NCBI GenBank assembly: GCA_963810485.1
Contig: CAWENQ010000004.1
Span: 1,008,365 to 1,072,364, forward strand
Length of the DNA stretch: 64,000 nucleotides
From: DATKFM01 sp963810485
GTDB lineage: Bacteria; Pseudomonadota; Alphaproteobacteria; Dongiales; Dongiaceae
Direction of reading: 5' to 3'
This document shows, in pieces, positions 37,017 through 46,188 of this stretch; the first letter of the stretch is position 1; each line of letters starts with the position of its first letter. The translations under genes were made by a program, and so were the position numbers. Below the pieces are notes generated by a model. The model was not told where the DNA came from, did not search any database, and saw only the letters and a program-made list of their open reading frames with translations.

Positions 37017-38428
37017 CGGCTCCTCCCCTTCGCTACCGCGCCGGCCGCCGCCTTTTCGGCGATCAGGGCATAGACGGCCCTGAGACCCATCGCCTCGCCA
37101 CCCTTGGGACGGCCAGGGCGATTCGCCAGATTCCAGGCCATGAGATCGATATGGACCCAGGGAATGCCAGGTTCAACGAATTCCTGCAGGAACAGCGCGG
37201 CCGTGATGGCGCCGCCATAGCCGCCTTCGGAGACATTGTTGATGTCGGCAACAGTGCTGTCGAGCTGACTGCGATAGCCCTTGTGCAGCGGCAGCCGCCA
37301 GAGCGGATCGTCCTGCGCCAGGCCGTGACGGAGCAGCGCTTCGGCCGTCGCATCGTCATTGCTGAACATCGCCGGCAGGTCGGTGCCCAGCGCCACCCGC
37401 GCCGCACCCGTCAGGGTGGCGAAATCGATCATCAGGGCAGGCTTCTCCGTCGAGGCTTCGGCCAGCGCATCGCTCAGGATCAACCGGCCTTCCGCATCGG
37501 TGTTCCCCACTTCGACGGTAAGGCCCTTGCGCGTCTGCAGCACATCGAGCGGCCGGAACGCATTGCCGGAAACGCTGTTCTCGACCGCCGGCACCAGCAC
37601 CCGCAGGCGCAGCGGCAGGCGGGCCGCCATGATCATCTGCGCCAGCGCCAGCACATGGGCGCCGCCGCCCATGTCTTTCTTCATCAGCAGCATGCCATTG
37701 GCGGGCTTCAGATCCAGGCCGCCGCTGTCGAAGCACACGCCCTTGCCGACCAGCGCGATCAGCGGGCCGCTATTGCCCCAGGCGATGTCGATCAGCCGCG
37801 GCGGCCGGCTGCTGGCGCGGCCGACGGCGTGGACCGATGGATAGTTCTGCCGCAGCAATTGGTCGCCGACGATGGCGCTGAACTTGGCGCCGCCGCCGCG
37901 GGCGACCGTCTTCGCCGCATCCGCCAGTTCCTCCGGCCCCATATCGCCGGCCGGCGTGTTGATGAGATCGCGCACCAGGAAGATGCCGTCGGCGGTGCGG
38001 GTCACGGCGCCGCGGTCGGCGGATTTCGGCCACACCAGATGCGAGCGTTTGCGGGCCGACTTCTTGTAGCGGCTGAAGTTGTAGCCCGCGAGCGCCCAGC
38101 CCAGGGCTGCGCGCGTCGCGGCATCGGGCGAGAGTTCGGCATCGATGCGGTATACGCCTTCCGGCAGCGCCTGGCGTAGCGCGGCATAGGACCAGATATC
38201 GCGGTCGCCCTCGATTCCCAGGAGAACCACGCTGGGCCGGCCGCTTTTGTCGGGCAGCCAGATCACCGATCCCGGCTTGCCGCGGAAATCGCCGAGCGCC
38301 AGCCACTTCTTCGCGTTCGCGCCGATCCGCGCCGGATTCTTCGCGAGAAATCGCGGCAGATCCCTCTCGGTCACGGGATAGACGCGAATGGCCGCCGGGC
38401 CGCCGCGATCGACGAAATGCACACGCAC
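37013..38428 (-). CDS. M17 family leucyl aminopeptidase
   Basis: Cytosolic two-metal aminopeptidase. The catalytic domain shows LVGKGVCFDSGGLDLKP (metal-binding Lys and Asp) and NTDAEGRLILSDAL (the family signature), with KKDMGGGAHVLALAQ between. The N-terminal half is divergent from PepA, as in the family of shorter alphaproteobacterial homologues. The start is uncertain: GTG 38428 (VRVHFVDRGG) gives 471 residues, the expected length; the frame stays open to 38635, but those extra residues look non-coding. It is coupled to the methyltransferase gene. Confidence 0.88.
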   Translation of the reverse strand: MRVHFVDRGGPAAIRVYPVTERDLPRFLAKNPARIGANAKKWLALGDFRGKPGSVIWLPDKSGRPSVVLLGIEGDRDIWSYAALRQALPEGVYRIDAELSPDAATRAALGWALAGYNFSRYKKSARKRSHLVWPKSADRGAVTRTADGIFLVRDLINTPAGDMGPEELADAAKTVARGGGAKFSAIVGDQLLRQNYPSVHAVGRASSRPPRLIDIAWGNSGPLIALVGKGVCFDSGGLDLKPANGMLLMKKDMGGGAHVLALAQMIMAARLPLRLRVLVPAVENSVSGNAFRPLDVLQTRKGLTVEVGNTDAEGRLILSDALAEASTEKPALMIDFATLTGAARVALGTDLPAMFSNDDATAEALLRHGLAQDDPLWRLPLHKGYRSQLDSTVADINNVSEGGYGGAITAALFLQEFVEPGIPWVHIDLMAWNLANRPGRPKGGEAMGLRAVYALIAEKAAAGAVAKGRSR

Positions 38429-38643
38429 GCTGCCGCGAACTCCCCATCTTTGCCGTCGGCCGCGTTCCGGTGAATGTGCCGGATATTCTAGCTGCCGATA
38501 ATCCGTGTTTCCCCTTGTTGGCAGCATGACCGGAAAATGACAGAAAGCAAAGTCCAAAGCGGGACGCGGCGTAGCCACCTTGCCCGAGTGTCTGGTAGCT
38601 TGGCCGGCTTGGCGAATCGCCGGAACATCGAACAAGGATCATT

Positions 38644-39315
38644 ATGAGCGAATCGACGCTCTACATCGGAAACAAGAACTACTCCTCCTGGTCGTTGCGG
38701 CCGTGGCTTGCCTTGAAGCAGGCGGGCGCTGAATTCAAGGAAGTGATGATACCGCTGCACCGGCCGGAGACGGTGGAGCTGCTGCAACGACACACGCCAT
38801 CGCAACGGGTGCCGGTTTTGACGCATGGCGAATTGACGTTGTGGGAATCGCTGTCGATCTGCGAGTACGCCGCGGAATCATTTCCAGCGGCCCGGCTGTG
38901 GCCGCAGAATCGTGACGTGCGCGCAGTGGCGCGTTCGGTCGCCAATGAAATGCATGCTGCATTCGCCACATTGCGGACCTGGCTGCCCATGGATATCCGC
39001 AGCCGCCTCAAGATCCCGGGACGCATGGAAAAGGCGGCCGCCGACATCGCCCGCGTGACCCAAATCTGGCGCGACTGCCGGGAGAGGTATGGTGCTTCAG
39101 GCGCCAACGGGCCGGGGCCTTTCCTGTTCGGCGGGTTCACCATCGCCGATGCGATGTTCGCGCCAGTTACCACACGCTTCGTCACCTATGGCGTGCCGCT
39201 GGACGGCATCTGCGCCGGCTATGTCGCAGCCGTCACCGCGCTGCCGGCCATGCAATCGTGGATTGCCGCCGCCGAGGCCGAGCCCTGGACGATCACCTAC
39301 GATGTCAACAAGTGA
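38644..39315 (+). CDS. Glutathione S-transferase family protein
   Basis: A 223-residue protein with an N-terminal thioredoxin-like domain (LYIGNKNYSSWSLRPWLAL, with the Ser-rich active-site loop, and the glutathione-contact SQRVPVL and ESLSICEY) and an all-helical C-terminal domain. The SSWS form resembles the GST group often annotated with maleylacetoacetate isomerase-like or YfcF-like enzymes. Substrate unknown. The next gene starts inside its last codons in another frame. Confidence 0.9.
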   Translation: MSESTLYIGNKNYSSWSLRPWLALKQAGAEFKEVMIPLHRPETVELLQRHTPSQRVPVLTHGELTLWESLSICEYAAESFPAARLWPQNRDVRAVARSVANEMHAAFATLRTWLPMDIRSRLKIPGRMEKAAADIARVTQIWRDCRERYGASGANGPGPFLFGGFTIADAMFAPVTTRFVTYGVPLDGICAGYVAAVTALPAMQSWIAAAEAEPWTITYDVNK

Positions 39316-41005
39316 CATCGGCGGCATCGCGGCGGATGGCGGGCCGGAGCGCCGGGCCCGCCGCAATTTCACCGGCTATCGGCAACTGATCTGGCCGACG
39401 CTGCTTTGGCTGGCGATGGCCGTGCCGGCGCTACTGGCGCGGCCGCCGCTGGTATCCGTGGAGTTGCCGTTGCACGCGGCACTTTGGTGGCTCTGGCAGA
39501 ATCAGGAGGGTGTCTCCTATCTGCCGGCGTCGCCTGGTGAACTGCCGCCGCTGTTTACAACCCTTATGCTGACGGCTTGGCGTTTGTTCGGTGTCGAGGA
39601 TTTCTGGGTCCGACTTTTGCCCGGGCTGTTTCTGCTGGCGGCGATCTGGGCGACGCGGCCGCTGGCGCGACTGATCTGGGGCGATGAAGAAGAAGCCCCC
39701 CGATACGCGCCGTTCATTCTCGCCGGCAGCGGCGGCATCGCGGCCTATGCAGTCATGACGCTGCCCGAACTCTGCTTCCTGCCCTTCCATGTGCTGGCGC
39801 TCTGCGGTTTGGCTATCGCCTGGCGCGAGGGCAGGCGGCGCGGCTGGATTGTCGCCGGCGGTGCAGCCGGGTTGGGCATCGCGGCCGCCGGCCCGGTCGC
39901 GCTGCTGACGCTCTTGCCGATCGCCGTTCTCTTGCCCTGGATCGCGCCGAACCCCTGGACGGCGCTGCGGGGCCGGTGGTTTGCCGGCTGCGCCCTGGCG
40001 CTGGCGATTGCCGCCGTCATCGTCGCCATCATCTATGGCTTAGTCGTCGGCGATAGCGGCTTTCGCGACAGCTGGCTGTGGCGTCTTCCAGCCTATACGC
40101 CGATCGATCGGGTCGGCGTGACCCGGCCGTTCTATTGGTACGCCGTCATCCTGCCGCTGGCGTTCTATCCCTGGCTCTGGTGGCGGGTCCTCTGGCGTGC
40201 GGCCCGGCGGGGGCGCGCACTGTTCGATCAGCCCGCGGGCCGCTTTTGCCTGCTCGCCGCCGCCAGCGGTGCTATCGTGGGAATCGCCAGCGGCTCGCCA
40301 TCCTATGGTGTCCTTCCCGTGCTGCCGCCGCTGGCCGTGCTCGCGGCGCGGATCCTGGCAAGCCACGCAGGCCGGGCGAAGGACTTCCACGCCGCCATTC
40401 CCGGTCTGACCGCCTTGTTCGTCTGCCTGTTCTTCTTTCTGCTGAACATCGTGCCGGTGGCGCATCTCAATGCGCTCTGGCAGGACCTCTTCGCCGAGGA
40501 TTTGCCGCTCTGGCTCGGCGGCATCAGTCTGGGATCGGGCATGCTGCTGTTGCTTGGCAGCTATGTCCTGACCTTGCTGACACTGCAAACCCTGCAGACG
40601 CGGCTGTTGCAGGTGGCGTTGCTGCCCGTGCTGCTGTCGGCGGCGGTCAACCTGGAGTTCAGGACGACGCTGCACAGCTATTTCGACCTGGAGCCCATCG
40701 CGGGCCAGATCCGGCAATTGGAGGAACGCGGCGCGCCTGTGGCGATCGCCGGCGGATATGACGGGGCTTTCGATTTTGCCGGCCGGCTGCCGCGGCCGCC
40801 CGTGGTGCTGACGGATCAGGCCGCGGCACTCGCCTGGGCAGAAGCAAATCCCCAGGGAGTCATCATCTCATTCTTCCAAGGCGGCATTCTGCGGTTGCCG
40901 AAGCGGCCGCTCTTCCTGGGAAATGCGGATGAATACCGCGTCGCGGTGTGGCCCGCGCAAACGGTGGTCGAAACGAGAGGCGAGGTACTGGCGCTACGCT
41001 TTTGA
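39302..41005 (+). CDS. Membrane glycosyltransferase, family 39/ArnT-like
   Basis: A 567-residue inner-membrane protein with about 11-12 hydrophobic segments. Early residues include ELPLHAALWWLWQNQEG and GELPPLFTTLMLTAWRLFGVEDFWVRLLPG, the arrangement seen in ArnT/family 39 glycosyltransferases that use polyprenyl-linked sugars. A periplasmic C-terminal domain follows residue ~460. ATG 39302 lies within the GST gene, overlapping it by 14 bases; upstream in-frame extensions are not plausible. A role in modifying lipid A or another envelope glycan is inference. Confidence 0.8.
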   Translation: MSTSDIGGIAADGGPERRARRNFTGYRQLIWPTLLWLAMAVPALLARPPLVSVELPLHAALWWLWQNQEGVSYLPASPGELPPLFTTLMLTAWRLFGVEDFWVRLLPGLFLLAAIWATRPLARLIWGDEEEAPRYAPFILAGSGGIAAYAVMTLPELCFLPFHVLALCGLAIAWREGRRRGWIVAGGAAGLGIAAAGPVALLTLLPIAVLLPWIAPNPWTALRGRWFAGCALALAIAAVIVAIIYGLVVGDSGFRDSWLWRLPAYTPIDRVGVTRPFYWYAVILPLAFYPWLWWRVLWRAARRGRALFDQPAGRFCLLAAASGAIVGIASGSPSYGVLPVLPPLAVLAARILASHAGRAKDFHAAIPGLTALFVCLFFFLLNIVPVAHLNALWQDLFAEDLPLWLGGISLGSGMLLLLGSYVLTLLTLQTLQTRLLQVALLPVLLSAAVNLEFRTTLHSYFDLEPIAGQIRQLEERGAPVAIAGGYDGAFDFAGRLPRPPVVLTDQAAALAWAEANPQGVIISFFQGGILRLPKRPLFLGNADEYRVAVWPAQTVVETRGEVLALRF

Positions 41006-41015
41006 CCGCGGCAGG

Positions 41016-41576
41016 CTACCAGGTCCGTACCGGCCCGACATCCACATGGACGAAATCAGGCTTCGGATAGTAGCCGACGCCGCCGCGCCGGAGCGAAAGT
41101 GCCGCCTTGCGCAATTGCCGGAGGTTCCGGTCCGGCAGCCGGATGTCGATGGCCATGCCGCGCAGATGGAAGCTCTTGCGCGCGACGCCGCCGCTCGCCG
41201 ATGCGAGCTGCGCGTTGGTCGCCGGCGAGCGATAGCCCGATATCACCTCGAAGGGCGCCTTGCTGCGCATCTTCAGCTTGAGGTCGTACAGTAGATCCAC
41301 CAGCTGCGGATCGATGGGATGCACGTCCCCGGTGCGGAAGTCCCGCAGGTTCCGATCGATCTCCGCCAGGGCTTCCGGAATGTAGCTTCCGTCGACCCAA
41401 TATGTGGACTTCAAACTCTCGCCGGTGTGAAGATTGGCAAGGCTTATCGAGCGCTTGCCACCGGTGATTGTCGCTGCCATCGACGCCGACGGCAGGAAGA
41501 CGCATAGCGCCCCCAGCCCCAACCGCAACGCCGCACGCCGATCAATGGTCGATTTCTCGACCGTCCGCTGATTCAT
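41016..41576 (-). CDS. YcbK/DUF882 family exported murein peptidase-like protein
   Basis: A 186-residue protein beginning with a Tat-like signal (IDRRAALRLGLGALCVFLPSA). The mature part shows ISLANLHTGESLKSTYWVDG, FEVISGYRSPATNAQLA, SFHLRGMAIDIRL and DFVHVDVGPVRTW. The His-Asp and final His are the zinc ligands of the MepK/DD-peptidase fold, so a periplasmic role in peptidoglycan hydrolysis is likely. ATG 41576 has AGGAGGGG just upstream and is preferred over an in-frame extension. Confidence 0.9.
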   Translation of the reverse strand: MNQRTVEKSTIDRRAALRLGLGALCVFLPSASMAATITGGKRSISLANLHTGESLKSTYWVDGSYIPEALAEIDRNLRDFRTGDVHPIDPQLVDLLYDLKLKMRSKAPFEVISGYRSPATNAQLASASGGVARKSFHLRGMAIDIRLPDRNLRQLRKAALSLRRGGVGYYPKPDFVHVDVGPVRTW

Positions 41577-41877
41577 GGCCCCTCCTGAATCCGCGGGCAC
41601 TTGCGAAAAACGCTCGCTTGGCCCCCTGACAAAATCTCGCCACAATTCCAAACATGAAAGCGCGGCAACCTTAACGGATAGTAAATGCTTTCGAGAATTT
41701 TGCGCCTGAAGCGACGCTGGGGTGATGTTTACGATAGTTAATGATTTTCAGACCTAAAGACCGGGGAGGGGACCGTCAAGGAAAAATCCCGGGGCCATCG
41801 TCCTGTGGATAACAATTACACAAACGAAAATGGGGCGCCGTCGCGCCCCATTTCCCACAAACGATGAGCTGCCGGAT
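41577..41877. other. Intergenic region, 301 bases, no gene seen
   Basis: The gap between the YcbK-like gene and the AAA+ ATPase is less GC-rich than its surroundings (for example TAGTAAATGCTTTCGAG near 41680). It may contain the YcbK promoter. Near 41829-41856 there is an imperfect inverted repeat (TGGGGCGCC / GCGCCCCA) that could end the ATPase transcript. No reading frame or RNA was recognised. Confidence 0.5.
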
Positions 41878-43335
41878 TTAGGCGGCCATCGATTGAGACT
41901 TTTGCGACCAATTGCCGTTGACGAACATGTTGCCGAGCGCGTCGAGCACAAGTTCGGGGCTGAAGGTCGTGGGAATGCCCAGATACTTGCAGGCCGCGAT
42001 CACCTGATCGACGACGAAACGCGGCTGATAGCAGGCGAGCTGGAAGCCGTTGTTGGTCTGCAGCTCTTCGATGACGATCGACGGCACATCGTCGGGCAGC
42101 TCCACGCCGCGCTGCTGCGCGATCAGGCGGAAGATGCGGCGATATTCCTCGCGGGTCGGCGCCTTGATCTCCAGCTTGTAGGGAATACGGCGGAGGAAGG
42201 CGGGATCCATCAGATCCGAAGGCTCGAGGTTGGTCGAGAAGATGACGATCTCGTCGAACGGGATCATGAAGGTCTTGCCGGTATGCAGCTTCATGAAATC
42301 GACCCGGCTTTCCAGCGGCACGATCCAGCGGTTGAGCAGCTGGGCCGGGCTGACGAGCTGGCGGCCGAAGTCGTCGATCAGGAAGGTGCCGCCCAGCGCC
42401 TTGATATGCAGCGGCGCCTCATAGTACTTGGCGACGGGATCGTAGCGCAGATCCAGCATTTCCAGCGTCAATTCGCCGCCGGTGATCACCACCGGCCGCT
42501 TGCAGGCGACGTAACGGCGATCGAGCGATTCCTTGCGGATCGAATTGGACTCGTCTTCCTGCGAATTGGTCTGCACTGGCTTGTGCAGCGCGGGATCGAA
42601 CACTTTGATAATCTGACCGTCCACTTCGATGGCCTGCGGCACATAGATGATATCGCCGTAAATGGCGCTGACGCGCTCGGCGATCGAAGTCTTGCCGTTG
42701 CCCGGCGGACCATAGAGCAGAACGGCGCGGCCGGAATTCACGGCCGGGCCGATGCGGCGCAGGAACGTGTCATTGACGATGAGATCGCTGAATTTCTGCG
42801 ACAGCGTATCGCGGTCGATACGCTCGTTGGTGATCTTCTGTCCCTGCACGCGATCCTGGAACTCGGCGAGGGGAATCGGCGCCACGCCGGAATAGCTGCA
42901 TTGCTCCAGCGCCTCAACGGCCCAGCGGCGGCCCGTGTCGGTCAGGCCGTAGCGCAGCTCCATGATTGCCTTGCCGGTATTGCCCAGTGCCTCGACGAGC
43001 TTGCGGGTCGTCGCCATCTGAATGAGTTCGCGGATCACATGGCCGGAAAGCCCGAGATCCTCGGCCAGGTCGGACGGCAGCTCGCGGCTGCCGACATACA
43101 TGTCCTTGATCATCAGCTTCATGAGCTCGACGCCGTCGATGCCGGTGCCGTCGATCGTGCGCGGCGCTTCCGGCGCATCGTGCAGCACGGCCTCGAGCGT
43201 TTCATGGCTAACGGCCCGCATGGCAACGAGGATGTCGCCGAGGCGCCCGCCGGCGCGCGATTGGTACTCAACGGCGCGCTGCACGTCCTTTTGCGATACA
43301 AGGCCGCGCGCGATCAGAATGTCACCTAGCCGCAC
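41878..43335 (-). CDS. AAA+ ATPase with N-terminal MshEN-like domain
   Basis: A 485-residue ATPase. Residues 1-50 hold two RLGDIL repeats; the first (RLGDILIARGLVSQKDVQRA) follows the MshEN pattern known in type II secretion/pilus ATPases, where it can bind cyclic di-GMP. The AAA+ module has Walker A LLYGPPGNGKT (209-216), Walker B TFLIDDFG, an IFSTNLEPSDLMD sensor 1 region and an arginine-rich ARRIPYKLEI-like stretch. It is not a GspE motor; the core is closer to MoxR/ClpX-type helicase-like or chaperone ATPases. No pilus or secretion genes are adjacent. Function unknown. Confidence 0.8.
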   Translation of the reverse strand: MRLGDILIARGLVSQKDVQRAVEYQSRAGGRLGDILVAMRAVSHETLEAVLHDAPEAPRTIDGTGIDGVELMKLMIKDMYVGSRELPSDLAEDLGLSGHVIRELIQMATTRKLVEALGNTGKAIMELRYGLTDTGRRWAVEALEQCSYSGVAPIPLAEFQDRVQGQKITNERIDRDTLSQKFSDLIVNDTFLRRIGPAVNSGRAVLLYGPPGNGKTSIAERVSAIYGDIIYVPQAIEVDGQIIKVFDPALHKPVQTNSQEDESNSIRKESLDRRYVACKRPVVITGGELTLEMLDLRYDPVAKYYEAPLHIKALGGTFLIDDFGRQLVSPAQLLNRWIVPLESRVDFMKLHTGKTFMIPFDEIVIFSTNLEPSDLMDPAFLRRIPYKLEIKAPTREEYRRIFRLIAQQRGVELPDDVPSIVIEELQTNNGFQLACYQPRFVVDQVIAACKYLGIPTTFSPELVLDALGNMFVNGNWSQKSQSMAA

Positions 43336-43534
43336 CTTCGCTACTCCTCGTCAACGGGTTAACGATGCCGCCCGAAATTCAGCAGCTTTGCGAGGAGCAT
43401 GCGCGCGAGGCGCTTAAAGTCGGGTTAATTATTGATTTCGGAATCGCCGTATTTTGTGCTGAAGGCGAGGAAATCGTAATGATTCATTGAGGATGACGCC
43501 GAGAGATGGTTAACGCCGCAGCGGCCGCGCCGCA

Positions 43535-43954
43535 TCAGGGCAGGGCGTTGCGGATCATGTATTCGGCGATCTCCTTCGGCTTGAGCTTGGCCGAAGCCTG
43601 CAGATCCGGTTCGCCCGCCAGGGCGCGCTGGACCAGCTTTGCCGAAGCGACATTCTGCACCTTGATGCGGAACAGGCCGCGGGCGCCGCGGATCTTCGGG
43701 TAGTAGTTGGGATCGATTTCCTTTTCCTTGCCGGCCAGGCGGGCGATCAGCTCTGCCTCTTCCGCGCTGCCGGCCTTTTCCTTCTTGATCAGCACCCAGT
43801 CACCGACGCCGGCATAGGTTTCCGCGTTCATCGCCTCGACGGCCGCTTCGGCGGTATCCTCGCCGACGCCGATCTTGTAGATGTTCTTGCTCAAGCCGAC
43901 ATCGCCGGCCCATTCCTGGACGGTCTTGCTGCTGGCCACGAATATCGTCGGCAT
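43535..43954 (-). CDS. Conserved hypothetical protein, 139 residues
   Basis: Begins MPTIFVASSKTVQEWAGDVG and continues LSKNIYKIGVGED. The IFVA / YKIGV spacing weakly recalls the start of GIY-YIG-like (T5orf172) domains, but no catalytic Arg/Glu arrangement was confirmed. The C-terminal part is Lys/Glu-rich (KKEKAGSAEEAELIARLAGK, then KPKEIAEYMI). No signal or membrane segment. ATG 43954 gives a compact protein; an in-frame extension to 44014 looks non-coding. Stands alone. Confidence 0.7.
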   Translation of the reverse strand: MPTIFVASSKTVQEWAGDVGLSKNIYKIGVGEDTAEAAVEAMNAETYAGVGDWVLIKKEKAGSAEEAELIARLAGKEKEIDPNYYPKIRGARGLFRIKVQNVASAKLVQRALAGEPDLQASAKLKPKEIAEYMIRNALP

Positions 43955-44066
43955 CCGGCTGTCCTTTGTTGAACGATCCGGCATCTGCGGCCGGAAATTG
44001 CGCTGTCGAAACAAGCAAAGCCTAGGAGGGCTCCAAATACAAGGCCCAGGCCCGCGCAGACGAGGC

Positions 44067-44639
44067 TCATTTCACTTTTGCAACCAGCCGCTTTGCCGCC
44101 GCGGCGGCCGCTTCGGCATAGCGCCGGTCGCCGCTGATCACCAGCATCACCATCGCTCCCTCGAGCAGCAGCATTAGTTGTGCTGCGGTCTCGGGAGATC
44201 CTAGAGCCGAGGCTAGCCTGCTTTCGACGGCCTCCTTGTGCTTGCGGGCGATCAGCCGCGCCGGATGGCCGCGCAGGTCGGCGAGTTCCATGGCGATGCG
44301 CGTGAAGCCGGCGCCGGCCCAGCGCGGCATTGCCGCCCAGTTCGCCATTTCAGCGAACAACCGGTCAATTGCCGCCGGCAAAGGCCCGGCGAGCGTTTGG
44401 GCCCAGCGCTCAATTGCCGCCTGGGCATGCTCATGCTGCCGCTGCAGCACTGCGCCGATCAGCGCGTCCTTGCTGTCGAAATGGCTGTACAGGGTCCGCT
44501 TCGTGATGCCGGCCGCCTTGGCGATGTCCTCGACGCCAACGCGGGAATACCCGCGCCGGAAAAACAGCGTGTAAGCGCTCCCCAGAATCTTCTCGCGTGT
44601 GACTTCGGCGGTCCGGCGCATCCGGAAAAGTAGACTCAT
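44067..44639 (-). CDS. TetR/AcrR family transcriptional regulator
   Basis: A 190-residue repressor-type protein. The N-terminal helix-turn-helix reads VEDIAKAAGITKRTLYSHFD, the standard TetR form, and the C-terminal ligand-binding domain is helical and Ala-rich. The start could be ATG 44639 or ATG 44621 (MRRTAEV). It is divergent from the mandelate racemase-like gene with about 60 bases between, so it most likely controls that gene and itself. Confidence 0.88.
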   Translation of the reverse strand: MSLLFRMRRTAEVTREKILGSAYTLFFRRGYSRVGVEDIAKAAGITKRTLYSHFDSKDALIGAVLQRQHEHAQAAIERWAQTLAGPLPAAIDRLFAEMANWAAMPRWAGAGFTRIAMELADLRGHPARLIARKHKEAVESRLASALGSPETAAQLMLLLEGAMVMLVISGDRRYAEAAAAAAKRLVAKVK

Positions 44640-44698
44640 GAGTGAATAGGCGGGGAATTGGAACTCAGCGAGTATGCGTGCGCAAGGGAGTTCATGCC

Positions 44699-45781
44699 AT
44701 GGCGCTGCCACAACTGACGATTCGCAATATCAATGCCACGGCCGCCGTGATTCCGTTGTCACGGCCGATCCGAACCGCCGTCGGAACGATACCGGCCGCG
44801 CCACTCGTCATCATCAAGCTGGAAACCCGCGAGGGGCCCATCGGCTGGGCTTACATATTCGCCTATACGCCGGCGGCACTGCCTGCGTTGCACCGCCTGG
44901 TGATCGATATCGGGGCGGAACTCCGGCACGGGGTCGTTGCGCCTCTGGCGATCATGGCGCAGTGGGACCGGCGATTCAGGCTGCTCGGCTGGCAGGGCCT
45001 TGTCGGCATGGCGATCTCCGGAATCGATATGGCGCTGTGGGATGTGCTGGGCCGGGCCGCCGATTTGCCGGTTGCAACGCTCCTCGGCGGCGCGCCGAGG
45101 CCAATCATGGCCTATGACAGTTTCGGCATACTGGATCCGGCCGCCGATGGTCCGGCGATCGAAGCATCGCTATCCCGCGGTTTTCGCGCCATCAAGATCA
45201 AGGTCGGCGGCGGCGACCTCGCCGGCGATGTCGCGGCGCTGCAGATGGTCCGCAGCATCGCCGGGCCGGACGTCTTGTTGATGGCCGACTACAACCAGTC
45301 ACTTGTTGTTCCGGAAGCCATCCGGCGGATACGCCGACTGGCCGAGTTCGGCCTGCATTGGATCGAAGAGCCGGTGAAGGCCGAGGACCTCGCGGGCCAT
45401 GCTGCCGTCAGGCACGCCTGTGGCGTGCCGATTCAGACGGGAGAGAACTGGTGGTTCCCTGAAGGCATGGCGGCAGCGTTGGCTGCCGGCGCCAGCGATC
45501 ACGCGATGCCTGATGTCATGAAGATCGGCGGTGTGACCGGATGGATGCAGGCCGCCGCTCTCGCGGCAGTCCGTAACATCCCGGTCTCCAGCCACATCTT
45601 CGTGGAAGCCAGTGCGCATCTCCTGGCCGTGACGCCGACGGCGCACATGATCGAACATCTGGACAAGGCCAGTGCGATACTCACCAGGCCTATTGCCCTG
45701 AAGGACGGTACAATCACCGCCCAGGGGCCGGGCCTTGGCATCGACTTCGATGAATCTGCTCTGGCCCGGTTCAGGGCCTAG
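44699..45781 (+). CDS. Mandelate racemase-like enolase superfamily enzyme
   Basis: A 360-residue enzyme with all mandelate racemase catalytic residues visible: K166 and K168 in AIKIKVG, metal ligands D197 (MADYNQ), E223 (WIEEPV) and E249 (TGENWW), D272 (PDVMKIGG) and H299 (SSHIFVEASAHLL). Each falls exactly two positions from its equivalent in Pseudomonas putida mandelate racemase (K164, K166, D195, E221, E247, D270, H297, from memory). It should therefore abstract the alpha proton of a carboxylate; mandelate or a similar 2-hydroxyacid is plausible. Start ATG 44699 follows AAGGGAG. Confidence 0.9.
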   Translation: MALPQLTIRNINATAAVIPLSRPIRTAVGTIPAAPLVIIKLETREGPIGWAYIFAYTPAALPALHRLVIDIGAELRHGVVAPLAIMAQWDRRFRLLGWQGLVGMAISGIDMALWDVLGRAADLPVATLLGGAPRPIMAYDSFGILDPAADGPAIEASLSRGFRAIKIKVGGGDLAGDVAALQMVRSIAGPDVLLMADYNQSLVVPEAIRRIRRLAEFGLHWIEEPVKAEDLAGHAAVRHACGVPIQTGENWWFPEGMAAALAAGASDHAMPDVMKIGGVTGWMQAAALAAVRNIPVSSHIFVEASAHLLAVTPTAHMIEHLDKASAILTRPIALKDGTITAQGPGLGIDFDESALARFRA

Positions 45782-45793
45782 AGAGTGAGGCGC

Positions 45794-45949
45794 TTAAATC
45801 CGGCCCGTCAGCAACAGCACCACGACGATGATCAACACGACCGAGATCAGGCCGCCGGGCGCATATCCCCAGCCTCTGCTGTAGGGCCAAGCGGGAATCG
45901 CTCCCAGCAGGAGAAGGATCAGGATAATCAGAAGGATGGTGCCGAGCAT
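45794..45949 (-). CDS. DUF3309 small membrane protein, 51 residues
   Basis: MLGTILLIILILLLLGAIP begins a very hydrophobic protein with two membrane segments separated by WPYSRGWGYAPGG, the pattern I recognise as DUF3309. A GGAGG ribosome site is seven bases before the ATG, and a GGAAC-type stress promoter lies 32 bases further upstream. Role unknown; members are common among stress-induced small genes of alphaproteobacteria. Confidence 0.85.
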   Translation of the reverse strand: MLGTILLIILILLLLGAIPAWPYSRGWGYAPGGLISVVLIIVVVLLLTGRI

Positions 45950-45980
45950 ATTGCGCCTCCGTGCATTGGTCTGGCGTATC

Positions 45981-46005
45981 AATGCGCCGGAAAAAGATTG
46001 GTTCC
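45981..46005 (-). promoter_or_regulatory. Putative EcfG promoter of DUF3309 gene
   Basis: On the minus strand GGAAC (46005-46001), 17 bases, then ATT (45983-45981), i.e. GGAAC-N18-TT, as described for RpoE2/EcfG sigma factors. The predicted start leaves a leader of about 25 bases before the ATG. Confidence 0.55.
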
Positions 46006-46188
46006 CGTACCAGGAGGCTAGAGCGCGACGTTAACCTGAAGTAAGACACGGACCGCCGCGGGAACATTGGGCAGGCTCCCGGGCGATCCGCGCTTCATCC
46101 GTCTCCTGGCCCGTCGATCGGACCTGATGCCGGGCCAATATGGGAGCCGGACTACTCTCCGACCTTCGCTTACCCAGCGACGGCAGCG

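Noticed and set aside
41830..43329. 499-codon plus-strand frame opposite the AAA+ ATPase
   Set aside because: The minus strand has Walker motifs; this frame has only His/Arg-rich low-complexity sequence.
44660..44684. GGAAC upstream of the mandelate racemase-like gene
   Set aside because: The -10 position reads GCA; no match.
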